Notes: generated by a model not told the origin, from the sequence alone. Shown: positions 1 to 12,580, counted from the stretch's first letter. The stretch is 64,000 bases of DNA from Malurus cyaneus samueli (GCA_009741485.1 CM019227.1:15644057-15708056), one strand, 5' to 3'. Translations and numbers: made by a program.

Positions 1-99
1 GAGGAATTGCAGGTGCTCAGGTGGGTTATGGAGCAAAGCCCAGCAGGCCACTGAAACCCCAAACCATGATAGAAAAAAAAAATCCTTAGCTGAAGGCAG

Positions 100-143
100 A
101 AATCACACAGAAATCACTCAGAAATCACACAGAAACCACACAC
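100..143 (+). repeat. 11-bp tandem repeat, four units
   Basis: Four consecutive units of the form AAATCACACAG are seen, the second with CACTCAG and the fourth drifting to AAACCACACAC. This is a short, slightly degenerate minisatellite with no flanking element. No function is inferred. Confidence 0.75.
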
Positions 144-2926
144 TCTGTACATGTGACAGAGTGAGAGGCCCTTCCTAAAGTGCATTAAAAAATTAAGTTT
201 TGGAGACAGAACATTGGCAGCAGCCATTTACTTTATCTGTACATTTGGGAGCGCATCGAGGAGCAGCTTTTCAATCTGGAGGATCAAATCTGACACAATT
301 CATCAGACAAGAACAGTGAAATCAAAGCGACAGTAACTGGAAAATGTAATCCTCCCCTGAAATTCTCCTCAGCTCACCATCTGCTTGCATTCCACTCCAT
401 CCCACTGGGGACTCGGTGTCTGCAGCATCTCCTCGGGGTGGAATTGTCACAGATGCAGCACTGATGGCTCTGCTGCAGGAGCCAGCCAGGCTTTGGGGGA
501 CACAAAACACAGCCTGCACCTTCCCCCTGCACAGGGAGACAGGGAACAAAACCCAACACATCACACCAAAGCAAAACCACAAAAACCAGCGGCTCTTCCT
601 GGAGTGAAAATATCAGGGTCAAGGCTCACGATGGAAAATGTCCACGCTTTTAACTGCAGAGGTTATTTCCGCTGAATGCCCCCGGACATGAGCAGTGCCT
701 GCAGTTGTCAGAAGGGTTTTGCTGACACAGGAATGCGTTGTTGGGTGCCTGAGATGTGGATGGAACCACTGTGACAGGAATTTCTTTGAAGGAAAGCGCT
801 TGGAGCCATCTGGGAAGAGCAGCAGCCAAGCGGGGCTGACTGAAATGCTATTTTCGGGCTTCCACAGCTCCACTGAGCTCAAATGGTGGAAATTCTGTTT
901 TAACAGATATATAATCCCTCCAGCACAGAGAGAGCAGGGAATGCTGAGATCTATCAATTCTCCACCACGTTTAGGACATTGCTAGCGGTTCAAATGCATT
1001 ATCAAAGGTTATTCTTTATATATTGACTTTCCCCTACCTCCACTTATTGTTGTGTGATGTATGCTGTACACCTCACAGCTCCGAGAGCTTGGGGGGAAAT
1101 AGAATTTGTGTTTTGCCAATAATTTGTTCTGGAGTCTCTAAAATTCAAAGCCCATGGTCTTTAAATGGGACACNTAAGTGACCATTCCTGCTCCCAAGGA
1201 GGGTCTCATCAGCAATAAAGGAACAAAGACGGAGCTGTTTAACTTATTCATCTGAGTTTCAACTGCAGCTGAGGTCAGTGCAGCACAAACACAAATCCTG
1301 AATGCCCCAACCACCCTAAAACACTTGAATCGAGTTCAGCTGTGAGCAGGAAGCCTGAATCAGGCCCAGTTTTATAAATAAAAATTCTTGTTGTTTAGTG
1401 TGCTCAGTGTTTATTGCCATAGCTATCAGACAAGGTGTTCTAGGACCAGCAGCAGGGCTGGCCTGCTGGGGATGGCTCCTTTGCTCCACAGCACCTTTTT
1501 TCCAGAATTCACCCCCCTTTAGCTCCAGCCCAGGCACGCACAGGGTGTGAGCTCACCTGTCCCACCCCGGCAGCCACAGGGGCACCAGGAGCTCAGGGCA
1601 CAGTGTGAAAGCCAAATTAAAGCCAAATCTGGGGGGAACAGCTTCCCCTGTGGGAACCAACACTCCTGCCGGTGTTGTGACCTGTTTGCTAAAGGGTTAT
1701 TTCATTTTTACCCTGCCCAGCGCATTGGGTCCAAATCCTCAAATAATTTTTCAGTCAACAACATGTTTTAAATTCTATTGGGAGAAACATTACTTCATAC
1801 CTTGCAAACAGCAAATAAACAAATGTTGGCAGCAATCATATATTCTATACCACAGAAAAGTCTTCAAGGAATTAACAAAAAAGGAATTTACCTAAAATTT
1901 CCCAATTTTTTACCTGGTGAACTCTCACGGTCACTTCAAAATACATTAATAAGTTTCAAGCCAGGCAAGGGAAAGCAATTCATGTTACTATTTGTATGTT
2001 AAGATGTGTGCTAAGATTCATTTGGTCTCTTACTGAAATGCCAGAACATCCAAATGCTGAAATGCTTGCACCTCATTTTTGCAAAAGGTCATGTTGATTT
2101 TTCACGATGAAAAGTTCATACCTTCCCACTTAGCAAAAATGGGAAACACAACAAAAACAAGATATGTTTAATGAGAAACTTGTGATGTACCGAATCCGTG
2201 TTGTCTCGGGCTGGGTAAGCTAAAGCTGAAAACAAACAGATCTTTACAACAGCTGGCAAAGATCTCAACATGCAGCAACAACAGGAAACTCCTGAAACCT
2301 TCACAAATCCATCTGAAAACCCCTCCACCAGATTCATTTCAGTTTCTTGAAGTCTGAAAGCCTCCAGGGATTTTGGACCCATTAAAAGCCTGTGACAATG
2401 CATCAGTTTAGACAGATTTGGAATGAACACAGATTTTTTTTTTCCCCCCCATTATTTGTTCTACTCTAAGGTTTCACTTTAATTTCTTAGTGAGTGATGA
2501 ACATACATCTATTGAGCTTTTCAATGTCTGATAGGATATTACCTTTCTTACTTTGCAATGCAAATGCAATAAAACATTAGGAATGTTCTAAACAGACTGC
2601 TCTAAATACAAGAATGTTTGTATAACCCGTTATTTTTCTGACAAATTATTTTTCTGAAATTATTATTCTGCTTGTGTGATGCAAAGCATGATTATATTAA
2701 ATTAATTGGGAAATTATGTTTCTCATTTTGCACATTTCCAGTATTTTATTTCCTTCATAAATTTTTGAAAACTGAGGTGCTTTGGGAAACCATTTAAGAG
2801 CTGGAACACCTCATGGAGAGCAGCTCTTTGAGGAGGACCATTACCTGGATGACTTGCCTTGGTTTTAGAAAATCCATTTTAACATCAAAACAGACTCACT
2901 GCTCAAAATTTTAAAACACCTGGCAC

Positions 2927-2945
2927 TTTTTTTTTTTTTTTTTTT
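2927..2945 (+). repeat. Poly(T) run, 19 bases
   Basis: An uninterrupted run of 19 T is followed by AATATAAT. It could be the reversed poly(A) tail of an old retroposed copy on the minus strand. I recognise no gene or SINE body next to it, so a plain homopolymer is the safer call. Confidence 0.85.
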
Positions 2946-3377
2946 AATATAATTTCAAATTCCAGTATGCTGTGGTTTTCCCTCCTCTTCCCACTGCTGC
3001 TGTGCTGTAAATCAATTAAATGTTTGGCTCCCAGAAAGACTATGGCCACCATGCTTGTGGTCTCCAGTGCCAAGAATGGTGAAAAGTGTGGAATGTGGAA
3101 TATCTGGAATGCCAAATATCAGTGGGAGCCCTCCCAGGAAGGACCACAGGCCTGTGGCAGCACAAACCCTTGGGACTCACACATTTAAATGCACCTTGAA
3201 ATTCCAGCAGCTGAGAACAGAAGGATTCCTGGATCTGTTGTGGCACTGGAAATCATCAGGAATGGAATGTGATTGTTTCTGATTCTGCTGTGGCATCATT
3301 TCACATCAGAATTGTGGGAACACCCCCAGCCCGTGTAAACTCCATTGTTTGTTGAAGACCCCACTGCTCCTGGAAGG

Positions 3378-3790
3378 ACTCACAGCTCTGGTGGTCACTC
3401 ACAGCTCTGGTTGTCACTCACAGCTCTGGTGGTCACTCCCAGCAGCTCTGGTGGTCACTCCCAGCTCTGGTGGTCACTCCACCTCTGGTGGTCACTCACA
3501 GCTCTGGTGGTCACTCACAGCTCTGGCTGGTCACTCACAGCTCTGGTGGTCACTCCCAGTCTCTGGTGGTCACTCCCAGCTCTGGTGGTCACTCACAGCT
3601 CTGTGGTCACTCACAGCTCTGGTGCACTCACAGCTCTGGTGTCACTCACAGCTCTATTGGTCACTCACAGCTCTGGTGGTCACTCACCAGCTCTGGTTGG
3701 TCACTGCACAGCCCTTGTCACTCCGTGTTGGTCAGTTCACAGCTCTGGTTGGTCACTCACAGCTCTGGCTGGTCACTCCCAGCTCTGGCC
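3378..3790 (+). repeat. 19-bp minisatellite (about 21 units)
   Basis: A tandem array with the modal unit CTGGTGGTCACTCACAGCT (19 bp). Units vary by point changes (CACTCCCAG, CTGGCTGGT, CTGGTTGGT) and small deletions, for example around 3600-3660 where units fall to 15-18 bp. Because 19 is not a multiple of three and the unit has few stops, all three plus frames stay open through the array, giving false open frames of 158-183 codons. The last units, toward 3790, are the most degenerate. Such arrays often vary in copy number between individuals. Confidence 0.95.
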
Positions 3791-6024
3791 AGTCTCCCAC
3801 CGCCCCTGGCCACCTTTATTTGTGATCCCCTGTGCATCCTCCGCTCCCCGGAAGGCTCCAGCACCACTGAAGGCATCAGATTGCTCTGGAATGTGACCCT
3901 GCTCTGCATCCCCTCATCCAGGAGTGTCACCAGACATTTCCCCTGCTCTGGGTGCCAATAATTGATTTTTTGGTGCTGTCAGAAAGCTCCTGCAGCTCTG
4001 AGGGCTCCAGAGCTTTGGGTGACCCAGCCCAGAGCAGCCCTGCACCAACACCCGCTGTCTCAATGCCTGATCTCACACCAGACCCCTCACAGCTCCTTTC
4101 CCACTCTCAATCATAACAACAAAGCCCCTCATCCTCACCCATTCTCCCCCTGCCATTCACCTTGGCTCAATGCCCTTCCCAGTTAATAAAACTGAGGCTG
4201 GAGATGTGTTATGACTGCAGCCACATCATCTTCTTGTCACCTCTTATCTGAGATTGAGATCATGAGCTTTATGAGGCAACGTCTGTGCTTTTGGGCTGAT
4301 TTTACACAGTGGCTGGTGCACAAGCTTAATTCAGAACTGGGGCTCCCAGGAATTGTCACTGGTGATAGAAAAAACTGCATTAATGAGCATGCATTATCAA
4401 TAATATCATTAGTGTTATTCTCTGATAAATGTCATCGCTTCAAAATCAATGTCAGGCAATTATTTTAACATATACACTGGATGGATTGTTTTCTAATAAC
4501 CCTACAAATGTGTGTCTTGGTCAAACAAAGAGACAAATTCAGCTCCAGCTGAGCATGAAATACTCGGTAATGTTTTCATTAGGAGGTTACATATGAGGCT
4601 GCTCATTAGACAGATGAAATAAGTAGACAATAAATAAAAATTGAAAGAGAGAAATGCTCAGGGCATCAGGATAAACTCAGCAGAGCTTCCAGCTTTTTTC
4701 TGATGGTCAGATTTTGCAACCCTCACCGATTCTGCAAGAAGAACCACGCACTGCTGCCCTTTTCCAGCTGTGCAGGTCAGGACAAACAGCTGGAGCTGCC
4801 CAAGCAGTCCTGGGCCAGTGGGAGCTCCTGCCTTTTGTCCCCAATGGGTTTGGGGTCAGGGTCTTCCCCATCAAGCCCAGCTTTGGTTTGTGACTTTAAT
4901 GAAAACCACTCCATGTATTACAGAATAAATTATTATTGTTTTCTCTTGGATTATTGGTTTAAGTGCTTTTAATTGGCAACTTATGGCAGGAAAGCTGATC
5001 TAAAAAACCTTTTTTTCTGTGCAGTCTGCATTCTGTCCCATATATTTCCTATTTCCCATGTCCCACCTGTCTCTCCCAGCTCAGTAATGCTCATTCTGAG
5101 AGAGCACCACCAGTGTTCCTGGGTTAAATATAGAGACACACGTGTAGCTGTGCATTAGGCACCATCAGCACTCTTCTTCCTTCCCTTATCACTTTCTCCA
5201 TCAAAGAAAAAGATGAGGATAATGTATACAGAGCATTTAAGAGTATTTGTTTCCCCTGAATGCGCTCATTTTGGTGACATTCATCATCATTAGGCACAAG
5301 GTTTGCTTCCATTCCTTTTTATTTTGGTGAAGAAAGCTTTCTCCCCGGCAGGATTTGCACTTGTACAGATTTGGATCCTCCCACTGGTGGAAGCTGTACG
5401 TACGAGCTGGCTTCGACGAGAGAACCGAAATTACAGAAATATGCACATAAATATTCATCTCTCCGGGCTGTTTTCACCTCCTTTCCCCTGGAAGGAAGGC
5501 TGAGTGCTGCAGTTGGTGGATGGGGCCACGCTGGGCAGGGATGGGGAGCATTCAGGTATCAACTTCTCCCTCCCTGAAGCCTTGCAGTGACCTTGGCTCT
5601 CCCAGGGAAGGCTCAGGACGCGTTAATGCTTCAATCAGCGGGTTCTTTGTCCATCCAGGACAGGGTGGCTCCTGGTGTAAGTGATGTGCAGCCCGTGGGG
5701 ACGGTGGCATTTTGCTTTCTCTGCTTTTATAGGAACCAGGAGCACAGAGAAGTGCCTCTCCTAGAAATCAAGGTGTCTAACAACTTGAGGATTGCTATTT
5801 TTGTTTTCTAAAAGGTGTAAAATAAGTGAAACCAAAGATCCTTTTCTTCTTAACAACTATTATTTCTGATCTTTGGGAATAAAAAAGATTACAGAGATCA
5901 TTCCATCACTACTCAGCCAGAAACAGGGACCTGAAGACAACTCCAAACAAATAGGCATTTTACATTTTTAATATTTTATATAATTTTATAATATTTTATA
6001 TGCTTCTAGAAATAAAGATTTTGG
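3791..6024. other. Noncoding sequence, no gene seen
   Basis: Unique sequence. The first 400 bases (3791-4190) are relatively C-rich and resemble neither the minisatellite nor a known repeat. The stretch 4200-4650 is described separately as regulatory-like. A CpG-bearing patch at 5380-5470 contains the 8-bp palindrome GTACGTAC. No open frame here has recognisable protein character. Confidence 0.65.
4200..4650. promoter_or_regulatory. Candidate conserved noncoding element with homeodomain-type motifs
   Basis: This unique, repeat-free stretch is rich in TAAT/ATTA cores. At 4381-4396 TAATG and CATTA form 5-bp inverted arms around AGCATG, which also makes an ATGCAT octamer-like core. More ATTA/TAAT cores follow at 4398-4416 and 4570-4630. 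Clusters of this kind are typical of developmental enhancers near regulator genes. That is inference from motif content only. Conservation has not been tested, and AT-rich DNA produces such cores by chance. Confidence 0.25.
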
Positions 6025-6190
6025 CATTATATGTATTATTGTATTATATGTATATAGTATTATATACTATACATATACATACATATTATTATATACTAAT
6101 ATTATACATATACATATATATATATATATATGCATATATATATACATATATTATATATATGTGTATATTTGTATATATGTATATATTATC
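6025..6190. repeat. Compound AT/ATAC microsatellite
   Basis: About 165 bp made almost entirely of TA, TATG and TATAC dinucleotide-like steps, with a pure TA core near 6113-6131. It sits in a broader AT-rich stretch that starts near 5950. The sequence is largely self-complementary and could extrude as a cruciform. It also creates a false tyrosine/isoleucine-rich open frame on the plus strand (6000-6236). Confidence 0.92.
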
Positions 6191-6235
6191 AGTATTGCAC
6201 ATGATAGTGTCTCTAGAAGTCATTCTTAATATCTA

Positions 6236-7347
6236 GTGACAGCACTCTGAACCTAAAAGTCATTATTAGAATTAATAATTCTAATAATCTAGAATTATGA
6301 TCTGACAGTATGCCCATTTTTATGCAGTTCTTCAGTGAGAACTTCCTAAAGTGGGCAGAGGGGATCAAGTGCAGGTTTGGGGCAGCCTTGAGCACCCGTG
6401 TCACAAAGGACACGTTCATGTCCTGGTTCTGCAGCAGAAGGCCAGCCTTCCCTTGCCCTTCCCTTGCAGCACTGGTTACAAATGCAGATTGTCCTTTCAG
6501 ACACACCTGCACCTGTAAAATAAACCTGCCCTCACGGAGCACCCAGTTCCAACAAAAAATAAAAGTGCAGTTCTCTTGGGTGGCTCTCTTTGCAAGGTTC
6601 TTTGTGTTGGCATAACTGTATCCATGACCTCAGAAAGTTTCCTGAAACCGAGGTGAAAATGAAAATTCCCATTACATGAAAAAAAAAATCTCATTGGTTT
6701 TTCTGGAAGTAAGTGATGCACAGGGAGATTAAATGACTTCAGCAGAGAAAGACAACAGTCAGGTCACCCTTTGGACCTTGAATATGTCACATACACATTT
6801 CATTTTGTGTCATCACTACATGGTTCACAAGGACACATGACAAACCATTTAAGGAATGTGATTGAAAATTTTCAGGGAGTGAGGAACCTCACATGTTCTT
6901 AAAATGCAGGGGAGTTAGATGCCTAACACACCTTGATCTGTATTTCCCTACAAGCAGCTGAACAATTAGAGGACACAAAATAAACATTTACAGCCACTCA
7001 CTGTCATTGTCGCCTAGAAATTAAAATGCCTTTGAAAATAAAGGCAGCTCAGGTGAAATGTCTGTACTGTTCCTCTGATTTTTGACCTATTTTTATCCAG
7101 TAACACTGGAAAAAGGCTTTTCTCCCATGGCTCTATCAATTCACTCCCCTGTCACTTTCTCCACTCAGGGATGCTGGGTTTGGGCAAACGTCTGCAATAA
7201 AGTGGCTTCTCTTTACACAGCAAAAAACACACATGGTGCATTTAATGAACCAATCACCTCCCTCTCCAAACCACTTCCATTGCATTCACTGCTGATAGCA
7301 AGTGACAGCTGTGTTTAATGGGCTGGAAGAACAGGTCAATAAAATAC
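6236..7347. other. Noncoding sequence, no gene seen
   Basis: Unique sequence of mixed composition. Open frames of about 75-110 codons overlap on opposite strands around 6213-6720 and have no domain signature. No repeat family or RNA gene is recognised. Confidence 0.65.
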
Positions 7348-7371
7348 ATATATATATATATATATATATAA
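7348..7371. repeat. (AT)n microsatellite
   Basis: About 12 uninterrupted AT dinucleotides, flanked by AATACAT on the left and AATGTATTTATATTG on the right. A likely length-polymorphic marker. Confidence 0.93.
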
Positions 7372-10193
7372 ATGTATTTATATTGTATGTTGTTTAAGTG
7401 CCTGTCCCACAGATGCAGGCATTGAGGCAGCTCGTGCTACCCTGCCATGGTCTCATCACGGCAGAGCACCACAGCTTCCATCAAACCAGATCAAAGATTA
7501 TTTCTTTAAATACTGCCAGTGCTGCCAGTAATTCTTGAGTGTTTAAAGTGCAATTTTCAAATCTGTGGATTGGTGCAGGTGATCAGAGAGGGCACCAAGG
7601 ATGCCTTTGCCTGGCTCTGGGGAGCTCATTCCAAAAACGAAAGCACCTTGCCTGTTCCAGGACTGGTTTTCTGCAGCTTCCCAAGGAAGACTTATTTGTT
7701 GGAATGCAAATAAATGCAAATAAACATCTCAAAATTACAAAACTAGAGGGGTGAGAAGCTGCTAAACCCAAATAGTTTTGAGAGTTATTCCCAGGGAGCA
7801 CTGTAGCATCACTGAAGCAAACCCAAGGCATTCCTGCAGTAACTCTGCACTAGAACCCATCACCAAGGAATTCTATTCTTGACATTACCCAGCACTCCCA
7901 AAACACAACATCCTCGTTGGATATTTCTCCTCAGATCTCCTCTTAGCCCCAGAAATTGAGGCATTCTGAAATCAATGTACTGGGGGCGTGGGGAAAGCAT
8001 TAAAGGCGCAAGGTTACAATTCCAGTGCTTAAAGAGCATTTGAGCATCGTTAGCCCAATCAAGGATATTCTCCAAACTGAGAGAATGTAAAATGCTCTCA
8101 GCCAAGGGCCAAGGAGCAGAGCACAGCTCAGACCAACAGCTCAGAGCTTTTAATTGCACTCTTAGAACGAATCCTGGCAAAGAGGTGCCCAAATTACTAC
8201 AGCAGGATAATGATCCTCAAAGTAGTGCAGAAGCATCTGGGATTGTGACTTGAAAAAAATCAAACTTCCTGGCTCTGCTCTTTCATGTTCACACATGGGT
8301 CTGAAAAAGCTGAGTCAATCCTTCCAGGAGTGAAGTTAATGAATTAAAGTGTAGCAGTGAAGGATTTATTAAACATTAAGGAAAGGATCAGAGCAAATGA
8401 TCCAAATGCTGTGTGTGAGAGTAAAGGGAATGTTTAATTAGCTGTGGCTTTGCACCCTAACACAGAACACACCAGCACACCCAGGGTTTGCTATCAGATC
8501 AAAACCCTGCCTGAAACAATCCTAAGAAAATGGAATTTGTCAGGTGCTGGATGAAATGAGTGAGTCCCCAAAGCCACCTAACAAAGGCCACCATCAGATT
8601 CCAGAGGAAGAGGAGAATCCTGGCACCACGTTAAGTACAGGGGAGAAGCTCCAGGGTGAAGAACAGGCAGGTTTGGGATGTCTACATGGGATCAGTATCC
8701 CCAAAAAAAAGCTCAGAAGGTGGAGGCAGTATATCAGCACTTATCCACTCCAGCCCTCAGTATTATCAGAGAAATTAAATTAATAATTATCTTATTATAT
8801 ATGGAGTCAGTCCTACCTGAATTGGGGCTTCACCCAAAGTTTGGACACCGGATACAAGAGGCACAGGCAGGAAATGGCCTCCCTTACAAACCTTGAGATC
8901 CAAACCATGGTGAGATAAACACAAACACCACAATTCTGTCCTCATCCCTTCCAGCTCAGCCTCAGACTTACAAAAAGAAACTGAAAATTCTCTCTAACTC
9001 ATTTCTGCAGAGAGCAAAACCTCCCAGAGACAGCTTTAAATGTAATTGTTTGTGAAGAACACCAGGACTCGGACACAGCAGTTCAGAGGGAAGCAAACAG
9101 CTTTCCATTTATCCTGAGGCTGTGCTGATCCCAGGCTGCTGAGGCAGGAACCCTTGTGCTCCAGCACCTCTCTGGGATCCCTGGGGCAGGGGAGAGTGGT
9201 TTTTATTTACACAGTTCATTGATAATGAGCAGTGGGGATGTGAGAGGGAAGGCAAAGCCCCCATCACCCCTGAGCAGAAGAACCACTCAGGAACCCTGGG
9301 CTCGTTCCTCCAAACCTCCAAAAGTGATTTGACAATCTTAATATCAAGCAAGGGACATTAATGAAGTGGCAAACAGCCCAAAGAGCAGAAATATTTTAGG
9401 CTGATTGCACCTGTATTGTTTAAACTCACCAGGTGAAAGGGAGGCCCAAAAACCCTCCTGAATTCTGAGCAGCTGCCAGTGAGATTTGAACAGAAGAGCA
9501 GATTTCCCTCAATCCCAGAGAAACAGTGGGGAGCTGAGCAGTGTGAAAAGCCAGCTTCTTACCTGGAAAAAAGGACTGATTTACCTCTTGAAACCTCTAA
9601 AGGCAGGCTACAGACAGTTCATCCAGATACAGCCCTTGTGTTTGTGTTATGTTTGTGTTATTCTTGAGCTCAGAATGGCTTTGAAGCAGCCACAAGGACT
9701 GTAATGGTGCTTTAGCAGATTTCCTTTCTTTAAATTCCACGCCCCAGTGGCAATGAGATCAAGACAGAGGTGTCCCAGGTAGAGCTGGATTGGCAGCACA
9801 AGGGGGAGTTGTTCCTGGGGTTGTGCTGTCAATGAACATTTTCAAACTTCACTCAGGACAAGTTTAATAAGTCAGACACATGCTGGTGGCATTTGCTGTG
9901 GTGTTTTACTTGTCAGAGCTGTGACAACTGAGCATTTCTCTTTTAATTTGATTCCACAGCACTTGAAAAGGCTGAATTGTTAGGATTTCAACTCTACCTC
10001 AGCAAAAGTCAGACCAGGGACACTCTATTTTTTATGCCATTTAGCAACTACACAGGATTTTCAGGTGGGTTTTTAGCCACTCCTCCAATGCAATTTAATC
10101 CTAATTTTGGCTTTAGCTCTGACCAAGGCACTTGGATGCTGTGGAAAATTCTTCTACCAAGTACCTGAACTTTGTAGGAGCCAGGGCCCCCTT
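7372..10193. other. Noncoding sequence, no gene seen
   Basis: Unique sequence. Small open frames (under 111 codons) occur on both strands, with no recognisable domains, splice-site chain or repeat family. Nothing in 8200-9100 or 9360-9960 stands out beyond ordinary AT-rich and mixed sequence. Confidence 0.65.
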
Positions 10194-10255
10194 CCTGATG
10201 TCCTTCATCAGGACATATTACCTTCATCAGGTATAAAAAAATCATATACCTGATG
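10194..10255. repeat. Two adjacent perfect inverted repeats sharing a CCTGATG motif
   Basis: CCTGATG (10194-10200) and CATCAGG (10206-10212) form a perfect 7-bp stem with a 5-base loop. Then CATCAGGTATA (10225-10235) and TATACCTGATG (10245-10255) form a perfect 11-bp stem with a 9-base A-rich loop. The words CCTGATGTCCTTCAT and AGGTATAAAA recur again to 10272, so the patch probably grew by local duplication of a short palindromic unit. Transcribed from either strand it would fold into hairpins, but these are shorter than a typical microRNA precursor. Confidence 0.8.
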
Positions 10256-10272
10256 TCCTTCATAGGTATAAA

Positions 10273-12147
10273 ATCTACTCATTTAATACTCTTCGGCAGA
10301 ATTTGGTGCATCCTGTGGTACCAGTACATTATATAATATTGCCTGATATTGGGAAAATAACAGAACTGCCAGAAAATAAGCATTTTTAATTATCTAAATG
10401 AATATTTCTTGACAATCAGCCAGTAATTCTTGGTGAATTGGAAAACTGACATTTATCATGCCAAATGACAAAATTAAAGTGTTTGATACAGAATATGAAA
10501 TTACCAAATAAAATTTACTAGCCAGTTTTTATGAAATGGCAGGGAGGATTATGATGCTTAAAGAGCAGCCAGAGTCCTGTTCAGGCCTTATTAATGCAAG
10601 GAATTTCCTCAATAACATTCTCAATTGCAAACTCAAGCCTTGATGGCTCACTCAATATTCTTAACCTGAATTTGTTCATCATTCACAAAGCTTTGAAAAT
10701 CAAAAATGGGCTAAACCCAGGTTTTTTTCAGTGGATATGGACATATAAATCAGAGGTTGATGTGTTATTCAGCCTGGTAGTGTTTCCTCTGAAGGGAACG
10801 ATAAAGGATGTTTTGTCCTTATATTTTAAAACAACACTGTAATTTTTTTAGCAAACAGACAAAAATTAAAATATCATCTTTTGCAGTATCCTAGAAAATA
10901 TTTAAAATAATCCACATACCAACAAAAAGCTATCATTTCAGTGTAGAAATTCTTAATTATTCCGTTTATTCAATGTGGAGAAAGTAAAAATATTCCGCTG
11001 TACCCTCAGCATCTGCTCAGTTCTGCCCACACGAACTTTGAACACTGGTGCAGCCAGAGGTGTGTGCTTCAACAGGTATTTTACTGCTTTACTCGGTGAT
11101 TTGTAATGCATGACTACCACAGGCAGAATAAAATCTGCCTGATTAAGAAAACTCTGGAGGGAATCTCAAAATTAGTCCCTTAATGACTCTTATAATTTTT
11201 AAAATGAGATTAAAAAGTTAAAGAAATTATAAAAAATGAACCACCTTACAATGTGTTCTTTTATTGGGTCTTTGATTAAATGAAATCTGAGAAGGGATGA
11301 CCCGTGAATAATTGTCGGTTCATTTTAAAACTTCTACACTTTCCAGTCTCCCTAAACTTCTAAAGTGCTTAATTAAAAAAAAATGATTGGACCAAATCTT
11401 CAAAATTGTTCTGCAGACCTTGAATGCTGAAACAGAGTTAAGTTGCCTGGTTACCTTATTCCACCAGCAAAAGAGTAGAAAAAAAAAAATAAAATCACTC
11501 AAACATTTTTTTTTTTTTTCCAAGTCAAGCCCTCTGAGTGCTCGTGTTTACAAACAGAGCCAGCCCCAGGTGCAGGGGTTTCATTCCCCCTAAAACACAT
11601 TGCTGTGAAGGAGCCTGGACACGGCCACGTTTATTTTCCTGCTGCTCCATCTTCTCCTAGCTCTGTTTGCTCTCTTCTCCAACCAAAGCAATCAAGCAGC
11701 TCTCAATTCCTCAGTCCTGAGTGCCTGATTTCCTCCCCGAGCAGGACTTGGTCCTGTCTGTGCCCTCAGAGGATTCCAGGACAATTCTTTGTCCTTCCCC
11801 ATCCCAGCCATGTTTCCCCACCAGACTCTGCCTGATTTCAGCCAAAAACTTCTGAGTTTCTCATGTCATTCAAGATGTATTTGCAGCTCCAGAAAACACC
11901 CTCACGCTGTAAAGGCTGCTACAATTCACATTTCTTGAGACGAGCCCGAGCCTCAGTGAGACATGCCTTGATCTAACCCATCAAGCAGGAGCATCTCCTG
12001 ATGAACAGAGACTCATCCTGTGCTCTGTTTAAGGGCTCTTCAGCTGCTGTTAATGAGTTTGGAGCAATTAGCAGGGAGTGACCCCACTGCTGGACACAGC
12101 TGCAGCTCCTGCCTGAGGTCTGGCACAGAGCAAGGTCTGATTGCTGT
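10273..12147. other. AT-rich noncoding sequence, no gene seen
   Basis: Strongly AT-rich to about 11500, with an A10 run near 11480 and a run of about 14 T near 11507-11520, then more balanced sequence up to the LTR. No open frame longer than 82 codons and no recognised repeat. The repeat-free part at 10320-10530 is regulatory-like in texture only. Confidence 0.6.
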
Positions 12148-12580
12148 TATCGCCTAAAATCAGGCTCACCTGAAACAGAGGCCAGACAAGGTTAAGAGAA
12201 TGAGAACAGACAACTTTAATCCAGGCCTAACAGCCCCCCTGGTACATTGGGGCAGACAAAGCCTCCTCCTGAGGCTGCACCCAGAATGGACCCCGAATCA
12301 CGAGATCTTCCCCTTTTATCAGTTCTGTCTCATGAACACATCGGGCCCCAATTCCCCAATGACACCTTCAGGTGATGATGGCACCACCCCAGGTTTGCTC
12401 CCCCCAATTCTCTGTTGTTTCCATATTTTGGGGCTCTGAGGCAGCGAAGTGTCCTTGGATTCAGCTCAGAGAGGAATTGTTTTGTCTAAAGATGGAAGAA
12501 TGGTAGTTTTAACGCTATAATAGAGAAGTACACGAATACAAATACATGAAAATATAGAAATTAAAAATCCTAAGCCATCA
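12148..12580 (-). mobile_element. Solo LTR, copy A (ERV1-like)
   Basis: This is a solitary retroviral LTR, read on the minus strand. It shares its whole length with copies B to E in this window. The 3' side keeps the terminal motif as CCATCA; the other end has decayed to TATCGCCT. An exact 4-bp target duplication, CTGT, flanks it (12144-12147 and 12581-12584). In LTR orientation it carries the TATA-like box GATAAAAGGG (12311-12320) and, about 95 bp downstream, an ATTAAA polyadenylation signal (12215-12220). No retroviral coding sequence lies on either side, so the provirus was lost by LTR-LTR recombination. It shares a C-run insertion near 12232-12240 with copy B. Confidence 0.88.

Larger units (their letters stand above)
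1..3377. other. Noncoding sequence, no gene seen
   Basis: This is unique, moderately AT-rich sequence with stop codons frequent in all frames. The open frames are under 115 codons, overlap one another on both strands and show no recognisable domain. One ambiguous base (N) lies at 1174. Small simple-sequence features inside it are listed separately. I see no promoter, exon chain or RNA gene. Confidence 0.7.

Noticed and set aside
3345..3961. Three overlapping plus-strand frames of 158-183 codons
   Set aside because: They come from the 19-bp minisatellite, which is open in every frame because its period is not a multiple of three.
10194..10255. microRNA precursor
   Set aside because: The stems are only 7 and 11 bp, too short for a standard precursor hairpin.
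12200..12439. Short open frame repeated in several places (NFNPGLTAPLVH-type)
   Set aside because: It recurs because it lies in the LTR family, in antisense to the LTR. It is not a gene family.
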